A stretch of DNA of 59,435 nt, from assembly GCA_902802265.1 (NCBI GenBank), contig CADCLN010000025.1, positions 1 to 59,435 of the forward strand, read 5' to 3'. A program made the position numbers and the translations under genes. Below, piece by piece: positions 1-7,456 of the stretch. This DNA is from an uncultured Bacteroidales bacterium. GTDB taxonomy: Bacteria > Bacteroidota > Bacteroidia > Bacteroidales > Bacteroidaceae. The notes beneath the pieces are model-generated. The model was given only the letters and a program-made list of their open reading frames with translations, was not told the origin of the DNA and did no database searches. Each line of letters opens with the position of its first letter. Position 1 is the first letter of the stretch.

Positions 1-53
1 GTTCTACAACGCGGTTTTGGCATCTTGCCGAGGCTAACTGGCTGAAAATCTAA
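1..53 (+). CDS. Possible 3' end of an unidentified gene
   Basis: An open frame enters from the left edge and stops at 51-53; its last residues read RFWHLAEANWLKI. The composition looks protein-like but 16 residues are too few to identify a family. It may be the chromosomal gene next to the accessory element that starts just after it. Low confidence. Confidence 0.25.
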   Translation, partial: STTRFWHLAEANWLKI

Positions 54-524
54 TGCAACTTTTTTGAAAAAAGTTCAAAGCGTCAAAGTTGGGTTAATCA
101 AAGTCCATACCTTTTTGTCTCCAAAGATAAGGATAACAATTCCCAAATATTAAACCCCAATAATCTGGAACACTTATACCACAAGGAATCAGAACTTAAC
201 AAACAACTAAAGGAATTAAACACAAGACGGGAAAAGGCAGGTAAGGCTACATATACCCAAGAGACACCTAACAAAGTAACAGACACTTTTAGAATGCTTT
301 GTGCCATCAAGGGATTTTGCAAGTGTGATGGCTTTAATGGATGGGGGAAAAGGGGCAATGCTAAGAAGAATAGATGCATCTTTGAATGCTTGCAAGTATT
401 TGGTTATACAACAATCAAAAAAAACACAGATGCAATGGAAAAAGCTGACCAAAGGAACTATGAGAAGAATAGAGTAATTGCTGCCGAAAGAAGCAACATT
501 GTATTTATTAGCCCACCATTGTAA
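54..524 (+). pseudogene. 5'-truncated gene remnant at the left end of the accessory element
   Basis: The frame is open from 54 to the stop at 522-524 but has no ATG, GTG or TTG before 294. The upstream part (about residues 20-80) is hydrophilic and helix-like (ELNKQLKELNTRREKAG), which argues that it was once coding. From 294 on it contains a Cys-containing stretch (CAIKGFCKCDGFNGW) and a basic tail. I recognise no family. It shares the AT-rich composition of the genes to its right and is followed by a good terminator at 553. Most likely a gene whose 5' end was lost when the element joined the chromosome; a 76-residue protein from 294 is the alternative. Confidence 0.35.
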
Positions 525-552
525 GTATATAGTTTTGGATTTGCTATTATAT

Positions 553-586
553 GCCCTTTAGGAACATTCCTATTGGGCTTTTTGTT
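553..586 (+). terminator. Rho-independent terminator
   Basis: GCCC (553-556) pairs with GGGC (575-578), an inner AGGAA/TTCCT stem continues the hairpin, and a run of T follows. It would end transcription of the truncated frame upstream. Confidence 0.65.
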
Positions 587-587
587 T

Positions 588-624
588 GGTACTTAATTGC
601 TGCAAAATCTTTTAATTAAGTACC
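588..624. repeat. 11-bp perfect inverted repeat upstream of the replicon operon
   Basis: GGTACTTAATT (588-598) is repeated in inverted form as AATTAAGTACC (614-624) around a 15-nt spacer. It lies 23 nt upstream of the -7 element of the rep operon promoter. It could be an operator for the HTH protein encoded next, or part of a rolling-circle origin. The sequence alone does not decide. Confidence 0.6.
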
Positions 625-647
625 TTTTTATCCCTAAGAAATCCCAC

Positions 648-655
648 TACCTTTG
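648..655 (+). promoter_or_regulatory. Bacteroidetes -7 element (TACCTTTG) of the accessory operon
   Basis: TACCTTTG fits TAnnTTTG and would start transcription near 662, about 40 nt before the ATG at 701. It rules out the longer frame that begins inside it at 653. No clear TTTG -33 box is seen. Confidence 0.6.
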
Positions 656-700
656 CATCAGAATTTTAGAGTAATTTTTTCAATTATAAAAATAATAATT

Positions 701-1006
701 ATGGGAAAAGAAATTATGATGCAACCAACCACAACAATGGTTATGCTCCCACAGACTGAATGGGAGGGTATGAAATCAGACTTGCAAGAACTTAAAGAAC
801 TTGTAAGGGTAAAGAGTAGTGAAGAACTTAATGCCCAGTGGATAGAATCTACTGAAGCAAGGAAACTCTTAGGTGTGAGCCAAAAGACTTGGCAGGGATA
901 TAGAGATAATAGAATTATTCCATTTGTTCAAGTCGGCAGGAAAATCTATGTAAAGAGGGGAGACTTAAACAAGTTTATGCAAGACCATTATATTAATTCA
1001 AAATAA
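701..1006 (+). CDS. Helix-turn-helix DNA-binding protein (excisionase/Hth_17-like)
   Basis: Protein of 101 residues; the start at 701 is chosen because the promoter element lies at 648-655. Residues about 48-96 form a MerR/excisionase-like winged helix-turn-helix: a WIESTEARKLLGVSQKTWQGY helix pair, then the NRIIPFVQVGRKIYVKR wing and a terminal helix. Proteins of this type bind DNA as excisionases or as regulators of small mobile elements in Bacteroidetes. It is the first gene of an operon with two unknown genes and a Rep protein, and the inverted repeat at 588-624 just upstream is a plausible binding site. No integrase is present in the window, so a regulatory or replication role is as likely as excision. 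Confidence 0.75.
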   Translation: MGKEIMMQPTTTMVMLPQTEWEGMKSDLQELKELVRVKSSEELNAQWIESTEARKLLGVSQKTWQGYRDNRIIPFVQVGRKIYVKRGDLNKFMQDHYINSK

Positions 1007-1020
1007 GAAAGGAGGTTATT

Positions 1021-1326
1021 ATGAGTGCCAAAGACTTTATTGATGGAATGCTTGCAGATGCAAAGGAATATGCAAGTATCAGTGTGCCACCATTGGCAGC
1101 AGGACAGAAAGCCAAAAGTTTTTTGTTGGAAGATTTAAGGTTTTCCTTATGTAGTGCTATTTGCCCAAGACTAAAGAAGTACGAAAAATCATCTAAGCCA
1201 ATAAGGGATGAAGTATTACTGCAAGAATTTATTTTGTACTATCACATCTTAGGTTATACAGATGAGGCTGCAAAGGAAAAGATAATATCAATATTAGACC
1301 GAAAGGAGGTGTGGGATGGAGAATGA
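1021..1326 (+). CDS. Unknown small protein of the replicon operon
   Basis: 101 residues starting 9 nt after an AAAGGAGG ribosome site (1009-1016), which is unusually strong for Bacteroidetes. The predicted protein is mostly helical, with a conserved-looking centre (EDLRFSLCSAICPRLKKYEK) and a C-terminal segment (YTDEAAKEKIISIL). No family recognised. It sits between the HTH gene (14-nt gap) and the next frame (11-nt overlap), so its translation is probably coupled to the latter. Function unknown; an accessory replication or maintenance role is only inferred from position. Confidence 0.65.
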   Translation: MSAKDFIDGMLADAKEYASISVPPLAAGQKAKSFLLEDLRFSLCSAICPRLKKYEKSSKPIRDEVLLQEFILYYHILGYTDEAAKEKIISILDRKEVWDGE

Positions 1327-1777
1327 ATTTTTGCGCAAGCAATTGCGGATATGTACCTACCAACTGAAACAAGGTACTAAATCAAGTTACTATTTTAGTG
1401 GTGGGGAAAGATTGCTACCTAATAGAGTAGGCATAACTCCTGATGGCTTTACACAAGTTAGAAAGAAAGGGAGAAATTTACAACCAATAGCAGGGCAGTT
1501 TGTAGCCACTTTCAACAAGAAAGAGGAATCAATGCTAAAACAATATCCTCCTTACATAGTCCGAACACAGATTTGGAAGATAGAAGACTATCCCCAATTT
1601 ATAGGCTATGGCACTTGTGGAATAACCAATGAGAATGGAGAGACACAAGACACTGGAGACTTGATGGTGTTTTGTTCTAACAACAAATGGGAAACAATAA
1701 CTATCTTCTTCTTTATAGGAATGGCTACACCACAATTTCGGGATGAGGCTTTTAGATATGCAGCAAGTATTATATAA
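1316..1777 (+). CDS. Unknown 153-residue protein of the replicon operon
   Basis: Starts inside the end of the previous gene behind another AAAGGAGGT ribosome site (1303-1311), suggesting translational coupling. The protein has a basic N-terminal half (QVRKKGRNLQP) and several beta-strand-like stretches (YIVRTQIWKIEDYPQFIGYGTCGI, in part). It ends in a hydrophobic segment near residues 125-140. In ssDNA phages and rolling-circle plasmids the gene before rep sometimes encodes a single-strand binding protein, but no OB-fold signature is visible, so I leave it unassigned. Confidence 0.65.
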   Translation: MENEFLRKQLRICTYQLKQGTKSSYYFSGGERLLPNRVGITPDGFTQVRKKGRNLQPIAGQFVATFNKKEESMLKQYPPYIVRTQIWKIEDYPQFIGYGTCGITNENGETQDTGDLMVFCSNNKWETITIFFFIGMATPQFRDEAFRYAASII

Positions 1778-1839
1778 CAAACAGACCAATGTGGGGGATG
1801 CTTCACAGCACCCCCACATTGGATATAATTTAATTAGTT

Positions 1840-2808
1840 ATGATTGACTTTATAAGTGCAACCATATCTGGGTGCAAAGATACGATAAATTTTTCACATT
1901 TGGTACTTGAAAGTAATAATTTCAAGTACAACAGAACTTATTATGCCATTGATGGGTGTGAGGAAATGAAAATAATAATCATGCACAACATTGGAGAAAT
2001 AAGGCTGAAAGGTAGTGTGCCATATTTCTTTCAAGGCCATAATTTCACTTTTGACAGAAAGAAGTTTGTGCAAGCCATTGAATATATAAACACCATTACA
2101 AACATAGACTTTTGGCAGTCTGATATTGATGAGTTTGAGTTTGGTGTGATTATGGAAGTGCCCACAACACCCCGAAACTACATAATACACCACACTGCAA
2201 AGCAAGGGGAAAGGCTTACACAGAATGAGAAAGGCAAAGACAAAGGTAAATTTAGATGGTGGGAAGATAAAACCGTATCACTTAAATTGTATGATGCAGG
2301 CAGGAATATCAAGACAAAGCAAAATGAGAATAGAAAACAAGTTATCCGAAATGCAGGATGGGATGATGATAAAGAATATATCAAGTTTGAAATCCACTAC
2401 AAAAAGCCTCATCTTTGCTTAAATAATGGTAAGGCAATGAAACTCTATTGTTTGGCAAATCCTGAGTGGGAAGATAGACTAAAGGAAGATTTGTTTGAAC
2501 AATACCAAAGACTATATCCATACAAGGAAATAGCCATACCAACAGACAAAAAGAACTTTGGAACACCAAACATCTATGCCCATACCCTTACAGAATTAGC
2601 CATCAATATGGACTGCTCCCCCGAAGAAGTAAAAGGAATGTTGTATAATACCATCAACAATGCCACCACCACACTTTCTAAATCCGACAAAGATGCAAGA
2701 AAAAGAGAAGTTACTAAGATACAAGGAACATTGCTAACACCCACTGAAAGCCAATGGGATTTGCGGAATAATCTGCAAGAGGCAATAAACAAAACTTGCA
2801 CCCCTTAA
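1840..2808 (+). CDS. rep: Rolling-circle replication initiator (phage/plasmid gpII/X-like Rep)
   Basis: 322 residues. The order of motifs matches replication proteins of the filamentous-phage II/X family found in Bacteroidetes elements: a GEIRLKGSVPYFFQGHNFTF strand-turn region (about 51-70), then EFEFGVIMEVPTTP (about 98-111), then TVSLKLYDAGRNIK (about 145-158) and EYIKFEIHYKK (about 179-189). Such proteins nick one strand at the origin and drive rolling-circle replication. I infer the family from this pattern; the catalytic Tyr cannot be fixed by eye. It is the last and largest gene of the operon. No capsid or Zot-like gene is present, so the element looks like a small replicon or satellite rather than a complete phage. 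Confidence 0.7.
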   Translation: MIDFISATISGCKDTINFSHLVLESNNFKYNRTYYAIDGCEEMKIIIMHNIGEIRLKGSVPYFFQGHNFTFDRKKFVQAIEYINTITNIDFWQSDIDEFEFGVIMEVPTTPRNYIIHHTAKQGERLTQNEKGKDKGKFRWWEDKTVSLKLYDAGRNIKTKQNENRKQVIRNAGWDDDKEYIKFEIHYKKPHLCLNNGKAMKLYCLANPEWEDRLKEDLFEQYQRLYPYKEIAIPTDKKNFGTPNIYAHTLTELAINMDCSPEEVKGMLYNTINNATTTLSKSDKDARKREVTKIQGTLLTPTESQWDLRNNLQEAINKTCTP

Positions 2809-2911
2809 AATGCACACAAACACCCCTACAACCACTTTTCTTTTGTTGGGTGCATACTTTATCAAGAAAGCAAATTCAAAGGCTTGTAAGGCATTATTCC
2901 GAAAACCACAC

Positions 2912-2937
2912 AAGCATAATAATTCTTATGCTTTTAT
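2912..2937 (+). terminator. Terminator after rep
   Basis: AAGCATAA (2912-2919) pairs with TTATGCTT (2926-2933) around a 6-nt loop and runs into T residues. It lies 104 nt after the rep stop codon. Confidence 0.5.
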
Positions 2938-3011
2938 CACACAATAAAAGAGGTATGTCAGTATCAAGCAAACATTCATAGCCATAAAATAACAAAGACA
3001 CATACCCCACA

Positions 3012-3070
3012 CTATATTTAGTAATTAATTCTCTATATATTAATTAATATAATATAATTAATTATTTATA
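3012..3070. other. Very AT-rich segment at the right end of the accessory element
   Basis: About 60 bases with almost no G or C, containing near-palindromic TTAATTAAT/ATTAATTA blocks. It separates the element's genes from the structured RNA gene. It may be the element's right junction or an origin-like unwinding region; there is no direct proof. The sequence 2938-3011 shows nothing recognisable. Confidence 0.4.
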
Positions 3071-3163
3071 CCTAATAGGAGGCTCTTTTTATTGGAAATG
3101 TTAAAAATGATGCCAAATAGAAAGTTATTTTGGAATATTCCAAGTTCTTTGAATTATTTTGTG

Positions 3164-3171
3164 TACATTTG
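3164..3171 (+). promoter_or_regulatory. -7 element (TACATTTG) of the structured RNA gene
   Basis: TACATTTG fits TAnnTTTG and is followed within about 10 nt by the first hairpin of the RNA. A TTTG at 3148-3151 is closer than the usual 20-nt spacing, so the -33 element is uncertain. Confidence 0.55.
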
Positions 3172-3175
3172 CACT

Positions 3176-3348
3176 TGCATCGTAATGATGCAGACATATT
3201 GCTCGATTGCCTTTGAAATCACCACCTCAAACAAAGAGAGCAAACAGAACATGGATAGAGCCGAACCAGTATTGGCGTAGGCTTTTCCGTATCATGTTCG
3301 AGTTTGTGGTGAACCTCAAAGGCGTATGGAGTAGTTCTGCGCCTTTTT
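3176..3348 (+). ncRNA. Structured non-coding RNA, 6S-like candidate
   Basis: About 170 nt between a promoter and a terminator, with no convincing reading frame. A 5' hairpin pairs TGCATC (3176-3181) with GATGCA (3187-3192). A long outer stem pairs about 3208-3232 with 3301-3324, with a few mismatches. Inside it GAACATG (3247-3253) pairs with CATGTTC (3293-3299), ATA (3255-3257) with TAT (3290-3292) and GAGCC (3258-3262) with GGCTT (3280-3284). The unpaired stretch 3233-3246 makes an internal bubble. A long interrupted rod with a central bubble and this length is typical of 6S RNA, which mimics an open promoter and binds RNA polymerase; Bacteroidetes have divergent 6S RNAs (6S-Flavo, perhaps Bacteroidales-1). 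Class assignment is inference. Confidence 0.55.
3320..3348 (+). terminator. Terminator of the structured RNA
   Basis: AGGCG (3320-3324) pairs with CGCCT (3340-3344) and a T run follows. The left arm is also the end of the RNA's long outer stem, so the terminator and mature fold are alternative pairings. Confidence 0.6.
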
Positions 3349-3433
3349 CTTATGGAATTTGCAGATGCTTAAATGAATATAGTATTAACAAATAGAGCCG
3401 ATGGGTGATGGCATATAAATACCCAAAACAACA

Positions 3434-4039
3434 ATGAAGAAAGTGATTTTACTTTTATTGGCAATACTGCCTTATGTGAGTGCGATGTCACAAAAAGATG
3501 AGGAAGGTTATTTTGATATAACCCAAAAGCAAGACAATGGTATTATTTTACGTCATCTTCAAACGCCATATCAACGCATTAAAAAGCAGGTAATAGTAGA
3601 GCCTAAAAACTTAGATACGGATATATTTGTATCATATTACAATGTTTTAACCTCAGAAACTTTTAAGAATGGAAAGAAAAGAATTCTATATAAATTGGGT
3701 TTTGCAATAGATGACCATATTGATTTTCACATTGTAAAAAATAGTCGGTTGCTAATTAAACTGACCAATGGACAGACTATAATGCTTAAAACAACTCAAG
3801 ATTGTCCTGCACGTTATATGTCCGATGATTTGTATCATGCAAGTGTAAGTTATGTTATAAATGCGCAACAACTCAATAATATTATAAAAACTGGAGTTTC
3901 GAAGTTTAGGATAGAGACATTGGGTAGAAATCTTGATGTCGAAGCCGATTTTGATGTTAGTGAAATAACTAAAGAATACAAAACAGGCTTGTATGACAGA
4001 CTTAAGAACAAAAAAGACTCCTTTTTGTCTGATTTCTAA
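3434..4039 (+). CDS. Exported protein of unknown function
   Basis: 201 residues with a clear signal peptide (MKKVILLLLAILPYVSAMSQ, cleavage near residue 19-20), so it is periplasmic or surface-exposed. The mature part alternates polar and hydrophobic strands (RLLIKLTNGQTIMLKT, near 116-131) and ends in a charged helix (YDRLKNKKDSFLSDF). I recognise no domain. It has low GC and no clear promoter in the 85 nt after the RNA terminator. The next gene encodes another small exported protein in the same direction, 93 nt away, so they may form an accessory pair. Confidence 0.7.
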   Translation: MKKVILLLLAILPYVSAMSQKDEEGYFDITQKQDNGIILRHLQTPYQRIKKQVIVEPKNLDTDIFVSYYNVLTSETFKNGKKRILYKLGFAIDDHIDFHIVKNSRLLIKLTNGQTIMLKTTQDCPARYMSDDLYHASVSYVINAQQLNNIIKTGVSKFRIETLGRNLDVEADFDVSEITKEYKTGLYDRLKNKKDSFLSDF

Positions 4040-4132
4040 AGTAGTAAGTTATATTTGAGACGATGGGTATTAATTAATGAAAAAGTGTGGGTATAAACAT
4101 GAATATGATGGGTGAACCAAAATAAGATTGAT

Positions 4133-4576
4133 ATGAAAGCGAAGATAATATTTGTAATGCTTGCGCTAATTCTTTTTGCTACGCAAGGAAGTTCACAGAA
4201 AACAAAGATGACTAATTATAGACAATCTGATATAAAAGGAATGTGGTTAGCGTCCTTTGTTTATGATGAACATGCAAAGGATTGGGTTAGTATTTCTGCA
4301 AGCGAAATAGGTTGTTTCGCATTTTCAGACGTTAAAAATAACGGGAAACCAATAGCCATTATGAATAATGGAAATGGGGTTGTGAGGTTTTCTTATGTGC
4401 TTACAAATAATACTATCCACATGTATGATATAGAAAATCACTCATTGGAGTTGATTACTATCAAAATGGTATCAATGAGCCGTGGAATTAATTTTGTAGG
4501 TGTTATGCAAACTTATAATGGGACTCATAAGGCAAAAGTCAAATTCTTATATCTTGGAGATGGCTCTGATGATTGA
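4133..4576 (+). CDS. Small exported protein, unknown function
   Basis: 147 residues from the ATG at 4133, chosen over an upstream GTG because the signal peptide MKAKIIFVMLALILFATQGSSQ starts there. The mature part has a GMWLASFVYDE strand near the start and further strands (ITIKMVSMSRGINFVGVMQTY). This pattern is vaguely like small lipocalin-type or beta-barrel proteins of Bacteroidetes, but I do not assign a family. The gene stands alone before a region of hairpins. Confidence 0.65.
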   Translation: MKAKIIFVMLALILFATQGSSQKTKMTNYRQSDIKGMWLASFVYDEHAKDWVSISASEIGCFAFSDVKNNGKPIAIMNNGNGVVRFSYVLTNNTIHMYDIENHSLELITIKMVSMSRGINFVGVMQTYNGTHKAKVKFLYLGDGSDD

Positions 4577-4589
4577 TTTTTGGCTTCAT

Positions 4590-4738
4590 TTTTAAAATTT
4601 TCGCTTCGGCCAATTATGCCCACCCAATAATTGGCAACAAGTTCGATAAGCCCCCCACGGGGGGGTAAGAGTCTCTACCCATCTTCACAGAAAGTAGGGA
4701 CTTTAATTATGAGTAAAGAATAACAACTATCCATCAAA
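4590..4738 (-). ncRNA. Possible small RNA driven by an orphan minus-strand promoter
   Basis: A canonical promoter at 4778-4746 points left into a stretch with no minus-strand gene. The predicted transcript holds three hairpins in a row: 4702-4694 with 4678-4670 (AGTCCCTAC/GTAGAGACT, one mismatch), the C6/G6 stem at 4665-4651, and GCCAATTA (4635-4628) with its inverted partner (4616-4609). The last is followed by an A/T-rich tail. It could be a regulatory RNA or the leader of a lost gene. No homologue recognised. Confidence 0.35.
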
Positions 4739-4745
4739 TTAAGTG

Positions 4746-4778
4746 CAAAGGTAAGCATTTTCTACGAAAAAAGACAAA
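4746..4778 (-). promoter_or_regulatory. Canonical Bacteroidetes promoter, no gene downstream
   Basis: On the minus strand TTTG (4778-4775), 21-nt spacer, TACCTTTG (4753-4746). Transcription would start near 4738 and run left, away from the lyase gene. Two direct copies of GTTGCACCAA (4781-4790, 4792-4801) lie just upstream; their role is unknown. Confidence 0.55.
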
Positions 4779-4806
4779 TTGTTGCACCAATGTTGCACCA
4801 AAATAA

Positions 4807-4843
4807 ATAAAATCTATTGTAAATATTTGATTACAATAGATTT
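4807..4843 (-). terminator. Terminator of the lyase operon
   Basis: A perfect 13-bp stem pairs 4831-4843 with 4810-4822 around an 8-nt loop. On the minus strand it is followed by TTTTATTTATTTT. It lies about 85 nt after the stop of the lyase gene. Confidence 0.65.
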
Positions 4844-4928
4844 AAAACATTTTCATAGTATTCCCATGAAGAGTACGGTCGCTACTTTGTTGCCAGCAGC
4901 AATGTTTGGGGAACTATGTACCATATAA

Positions 4929-6836
4929 TTATTCTTTCATGTCCGATGCAAAATAGCGTCCAGGTTCACGGGGCTGGTTGTAGCCCACGTTTTCGGTGGC
5001 TACGCTGAGACGGTAGGGTATGTCGTGCATCCAGCAGGGGAAGCGTCGGTCGGTGGGCAGGGTGGTGTGGTAGATGCGCAGTTCGCTGCTGTCGCGGGTG
5101 CGCACAATGACTTCTTCGCGCCAGTCGCCGAGGATGTCGGCTGCAAGACAGGGGTTGGATTTGGATCCGTTGTTGAATTCGCAGCCGTCAAACTGGAAGA
5201 TGCGGTCGATGCTGTTCTGCTTCCAGTTGTATTTGCTGATGGCTCCACGGTCGAGCAGTTCGCGGCAGAGGTCGCCATCCCACCATACGGCAGAGTTTTG
5301 AGGAATCCAGAAGTCGGTCGGGTGCAGTTGCCCCTTCACGTCGAAGTAGCCACGCTGGCTGGATGACCACATTTCCAGCCCTGGGTTGGTGGGGTCGATG
5401 TCGGCTGCCATGCCTCTGCCCACGTCGCTGTTGTCTTTTATCTGGAAGATGATGCGCCCTGTGTGTGCGTCGCGGAAGTCGCTGCCGTCGCGACGGTTTT
5501 CATGCACATCCCACACTTGCAGTTGGGTGGAGTCGGGGTAGAACGCCATGAGGTGAATGGCATCGCCGTGTCCCATGCCTGTGGTGTAGAGCGGTGTGCC
5601 GTCGTGGTCCACAGCCATGGATCCGTAGGTGATTTCGTCGCAGCCGTCGCCATCGACGTCGGCTACGCGGAGGTTGTGGTTGCCTTGTCCGGAATAGGGC
5701 AGGGCGTGAGGGTCGGCGGTGCGCCGTTCCTGGTCAACGGCTTCGGAGTCGAAGAGCCAGCGCAGGGTAAGGGCTTTGCCGTCCCAGTCGAAGGCTGCGA
5801 GATAGGTTTTGGTGTAGTAGCCTCGGCACATGATGACGGAGGGGTGGATGCCGTCGAGATAGCCCACACAGGCGAGGAAGCGGTCGCAGCGGTTGCCGTA
5901 GGAGTCGCCCCAGCTGCTGACGTTGCCTCGGGCTGGGATGTAGTCCACGGTGGAGAGGGCTTCACCCGTGAGTCCGCTGAAGACGGTCAGGTATTCAGGA
6001 CCTTGCAGGATGCGCCCGCTGACACGTTGGCGTTGGCGGATGCCCTTTCCTTCGATTTCTTTGTCAATGTCTTGGTCTATGCGGTAGTCGGCGGTGGAGT
6101 CGCCGATGACGGTGCCACGTCCATCGCGCGTGCCGTCGGCTGTCTTGCAGACTACTTCTGCCCGTCCGTCGCCGTCGAGGTCATAGACCATGAACTGGGT
6201 ATAGTGTGCACCGGCTCGGATGTTCTTACCCAAGTCAATGCGCCAGAGGTGTTCGCCTGTGAGCTTGTAGCAGTCCAGATGGACGTTGCCGGTGTAGCCT
6301 TCGTGAGAATTGTCGTGGGCATTGGAAGGGTCCCATTTCAGGATGATTTCGTATTCGCCGTCACCGTCCACATCGCCGACACTGGCATCGTTGGCACTGT
6401 AGCGGTAGCGTTGTCCGTTGGGGGTAATCCCGCCCGCAGGCTGTTGCAGGGGTATGCTGAGGTATGGGCCTGTGGAGGATGATTTCAGCGTGAATGTGCC
6501 GTCTTTTCTCCCCGATTCCTTGCCGTCGTCAAGCGTGGCTACGCGGTAGGTTGCAGTTTGTTTTTCTGCTTTAGCTTTGATGAAGGTGGAGTTAATTAAA
6601 GGTTTGGCATTTAGTTTCTTATTGTTGCAATAAACGTTGAATGCTGTCTGTGCTGTATCGTCGTTGAGCAGCCGCCAAGAGATGACTACACTGTCGCCGT
6701 CACGAACACAGATGAGTCCGCGCCCCAGGTCTTCGGTCTGTATGCGTGAATAGTCGTAGGCAGGTTGTGCTGCCAGTGGAACGCAGAGCAAAGTCTGCAG
6801 CAGGATGCTGTGTATGCGGTGCAGGATTGTCTTCAT
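4929..6836 (-). CDS. Rhamnogalacturonan lyase, polysaccharide lyase family 11
   Basis: 635 residues with a signal peptide (about 1-23, ending VPLAAQ). The mature protein starts with a fibronectin-like N-terminal domain (YDYSRIQTEDLGRGLICVRD ... VVISWRLL) and continues as the PL11 beta-propeller. The propeller carries repeated calcium-binding loops of the DVDGDGEYEI / DLDGDGRAEV / DVDGDGCDEI type. Enzymes of this family (YesW, YesX) cleave the rhamnose-galacturonate backbone of pectin by beta-elimination. It was probably secreted to the periplasm or surface for pectin use. The lipoprotein gene 29 nt upstream is likely co-transcribed. No SusC/SusD pair is next to it, so it is not within a full utilisation locus here. 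Confidence 0.9.
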   Translation of the reverse strand: MKTILHRIHSILLQTLLCVPLAAQPAYDYSRIQTEDLGRGLICVRDGDSVVISWRLLNDDTAQTAFNVYCNNKKLNAKPLINSTFIKAKAEKQTATYRVATLDDGKESGRKDGTFTLKSSSTGPYLSIPLQQPAGGITPNGQRYRYSANDASVGDVDGDGEYEIILKWDPSNAHDNSHEGYTGNVHLDCYKLTGEHLWRIDLGKNIRAGAHYTQFMVYDLDGDGRAEVVCKTADGTRDGRGTVIGDSTADYRIDQDIDKEIEGKGIRQRQRVSGRILQGPEYLTVFSGLTGEALSTVDYIPARGNVSSWGDSYGNRCDRFLACVGYLDGIHPSVIMCRGYYTKTYLAAFDWDGKALTLRWLFDSEAVDQERRTADPHALPYSGQGNHNLRVADVDGDGCDEITYGSMAVDHDGTPLYTTGMGHGDAIHLMAFYPDSTQLQVWDVHENRRDGSDFRDAHTGRIIFQIKDNSDVGRGMAADIDPTNPGLEMWSSSQRGYFDVKGQLHPTDFWIPQNSAVWWDGDLCRELLDRGAISKYNWKQNSIDRIFQFDGCEFNNGSKSNPCLAADILGDWREEVIVRTRDSSELRIYHTTLPTDRRFPCWMHDIPYRLSVATENVGYNQPREPGRYFASDMKE

Positions 6837-6865
6837 GCGATTAGTTTGTTATGATGATTTCCTTT

Positions 6866-7306
6866 TTAATAAAATCTGTAATCGTATTGACTGATGATGT
6901 TATACTCTGTGGATGGTACGTAGGAGGTGTGCAGCGTGATGTGTACGGTAAACGGGGAAAGCGTTGGAAGGTTTGCTTTCGTCCGAATGTCGGAGAGGTG
7001 TACGTTGTTCAGCATGCTGTTGAAGGTTTGCTTTGCCTTTTCGTCGCAGAGCCAAACGGCATCTGGTATGTGTGTGGTTTCGGCTTCAGCCTTGATGTTG
7101 AACGGGGTACTGATGATACCTAACTCCTTCAGGGCTGCATTCACTTTGTCGTAGTGGATGGCGTCGGCTTCTTCGTCCCAGGTGATGCTGTCGAGTGTGG
7201 GGTAGTAGCCGATGTCGGCTGTGGCGTTTTCTTTTTTACTGCAGGATGCCAAGAGCAGCAGGGCGGTGCTCAGCAAGACTGTGAGGCGGAAAATGGGTTT
7301 TCTCAT
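6866..7306 (-). CDS. Lipoprotein of unknown function
   Basis: 146 residues with a lipoprotein signal (LLLASCSKKE, lipidated Cys near residue 22). The mature part is rich in acidic residues at first (DSITWDEEADAIHYDK) and then in beta-strand-like segments ending YDYRFY. No family recognised. It precedes the rhamnogalacturonan lyase gene by 29 nt on the same strand, so the two probably share a transcript; whether it helps bind pectin fragments is only a guess. Confidence 0.7.
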   Translation of the reverse strand: MRKPIFRLTVLLSTALLLLASCSKKENATADIGYYPTLDSITWDEEADAIHYDKVNAALKELGIISTPFNIKAEAETTHIPDAVWLCDEKAKQTFNSMLNNVHLSDIRTKANLPTLSPFTVHITLHTSYVPSTEYNIISQYDYRFY

Positions 7307-7376
7307 CTTTTTCTCGGTTATGTGGTTGTTTTAGAAAATTAGCGCAAAATAACGAATAAAAATCAACATTACCAAT

Positions 7377-7384
7377 CAAAAATA
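7377..7384 (-). promoter_or_regulatory. Possible -7 element (TATTTTTG) for the lipoprotein-lyase operon
   Basis: TATTTTTG on the minus strand fits TAnnTTTG about 70 nt before the lipoprotein start. No -33 TTTG is visible, so this is tentative. Confidence 0.35.
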
Positions 7385-7448
7385 GAAAAAAGCTTGTGTT
7401 TGGGGCGAAAAAAACATTTTTAGTTATTGCCTTGTGGAAAATAATGGC

Positions 7449-7456
7449 TAACTTTG
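7449..7456 (+). promoter_or_regulatory. -7 element (TAACTTTG) of the RND efflux operon
   Basis: TAACTTTG lies 38 nt before the ATG at 7495. It shows that the longer frame from 7396 is not the true start. Confidence 0.6.

Noticed and set aside
701-1006. Evidence of a tyrosine-integrase element because of the excisionase-like protein
   Set aside because: No integrase gene or clear attachment repeats were found around 1-3100, so only a DNA-binding role is claimed.
1840-2808. Microvirus (Alpavirinae) prophage
   Set aside because: A replication protein is present but no major capsid or pilot protein; the motif order fits gpII/X-like Rep better than VP4.
3092-3395. Two small frames over the structured RNA
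   Set aside because: They cross the promoter, stems and terminator of the RNA gene and have no recognisable protein features.
5463-6482. 339-residue open frame antisense to the lyase gene
   Set aside because: Shadow of the GC-rich PL11 gene; low-complexity Val/Ala/Gly content and no start context.
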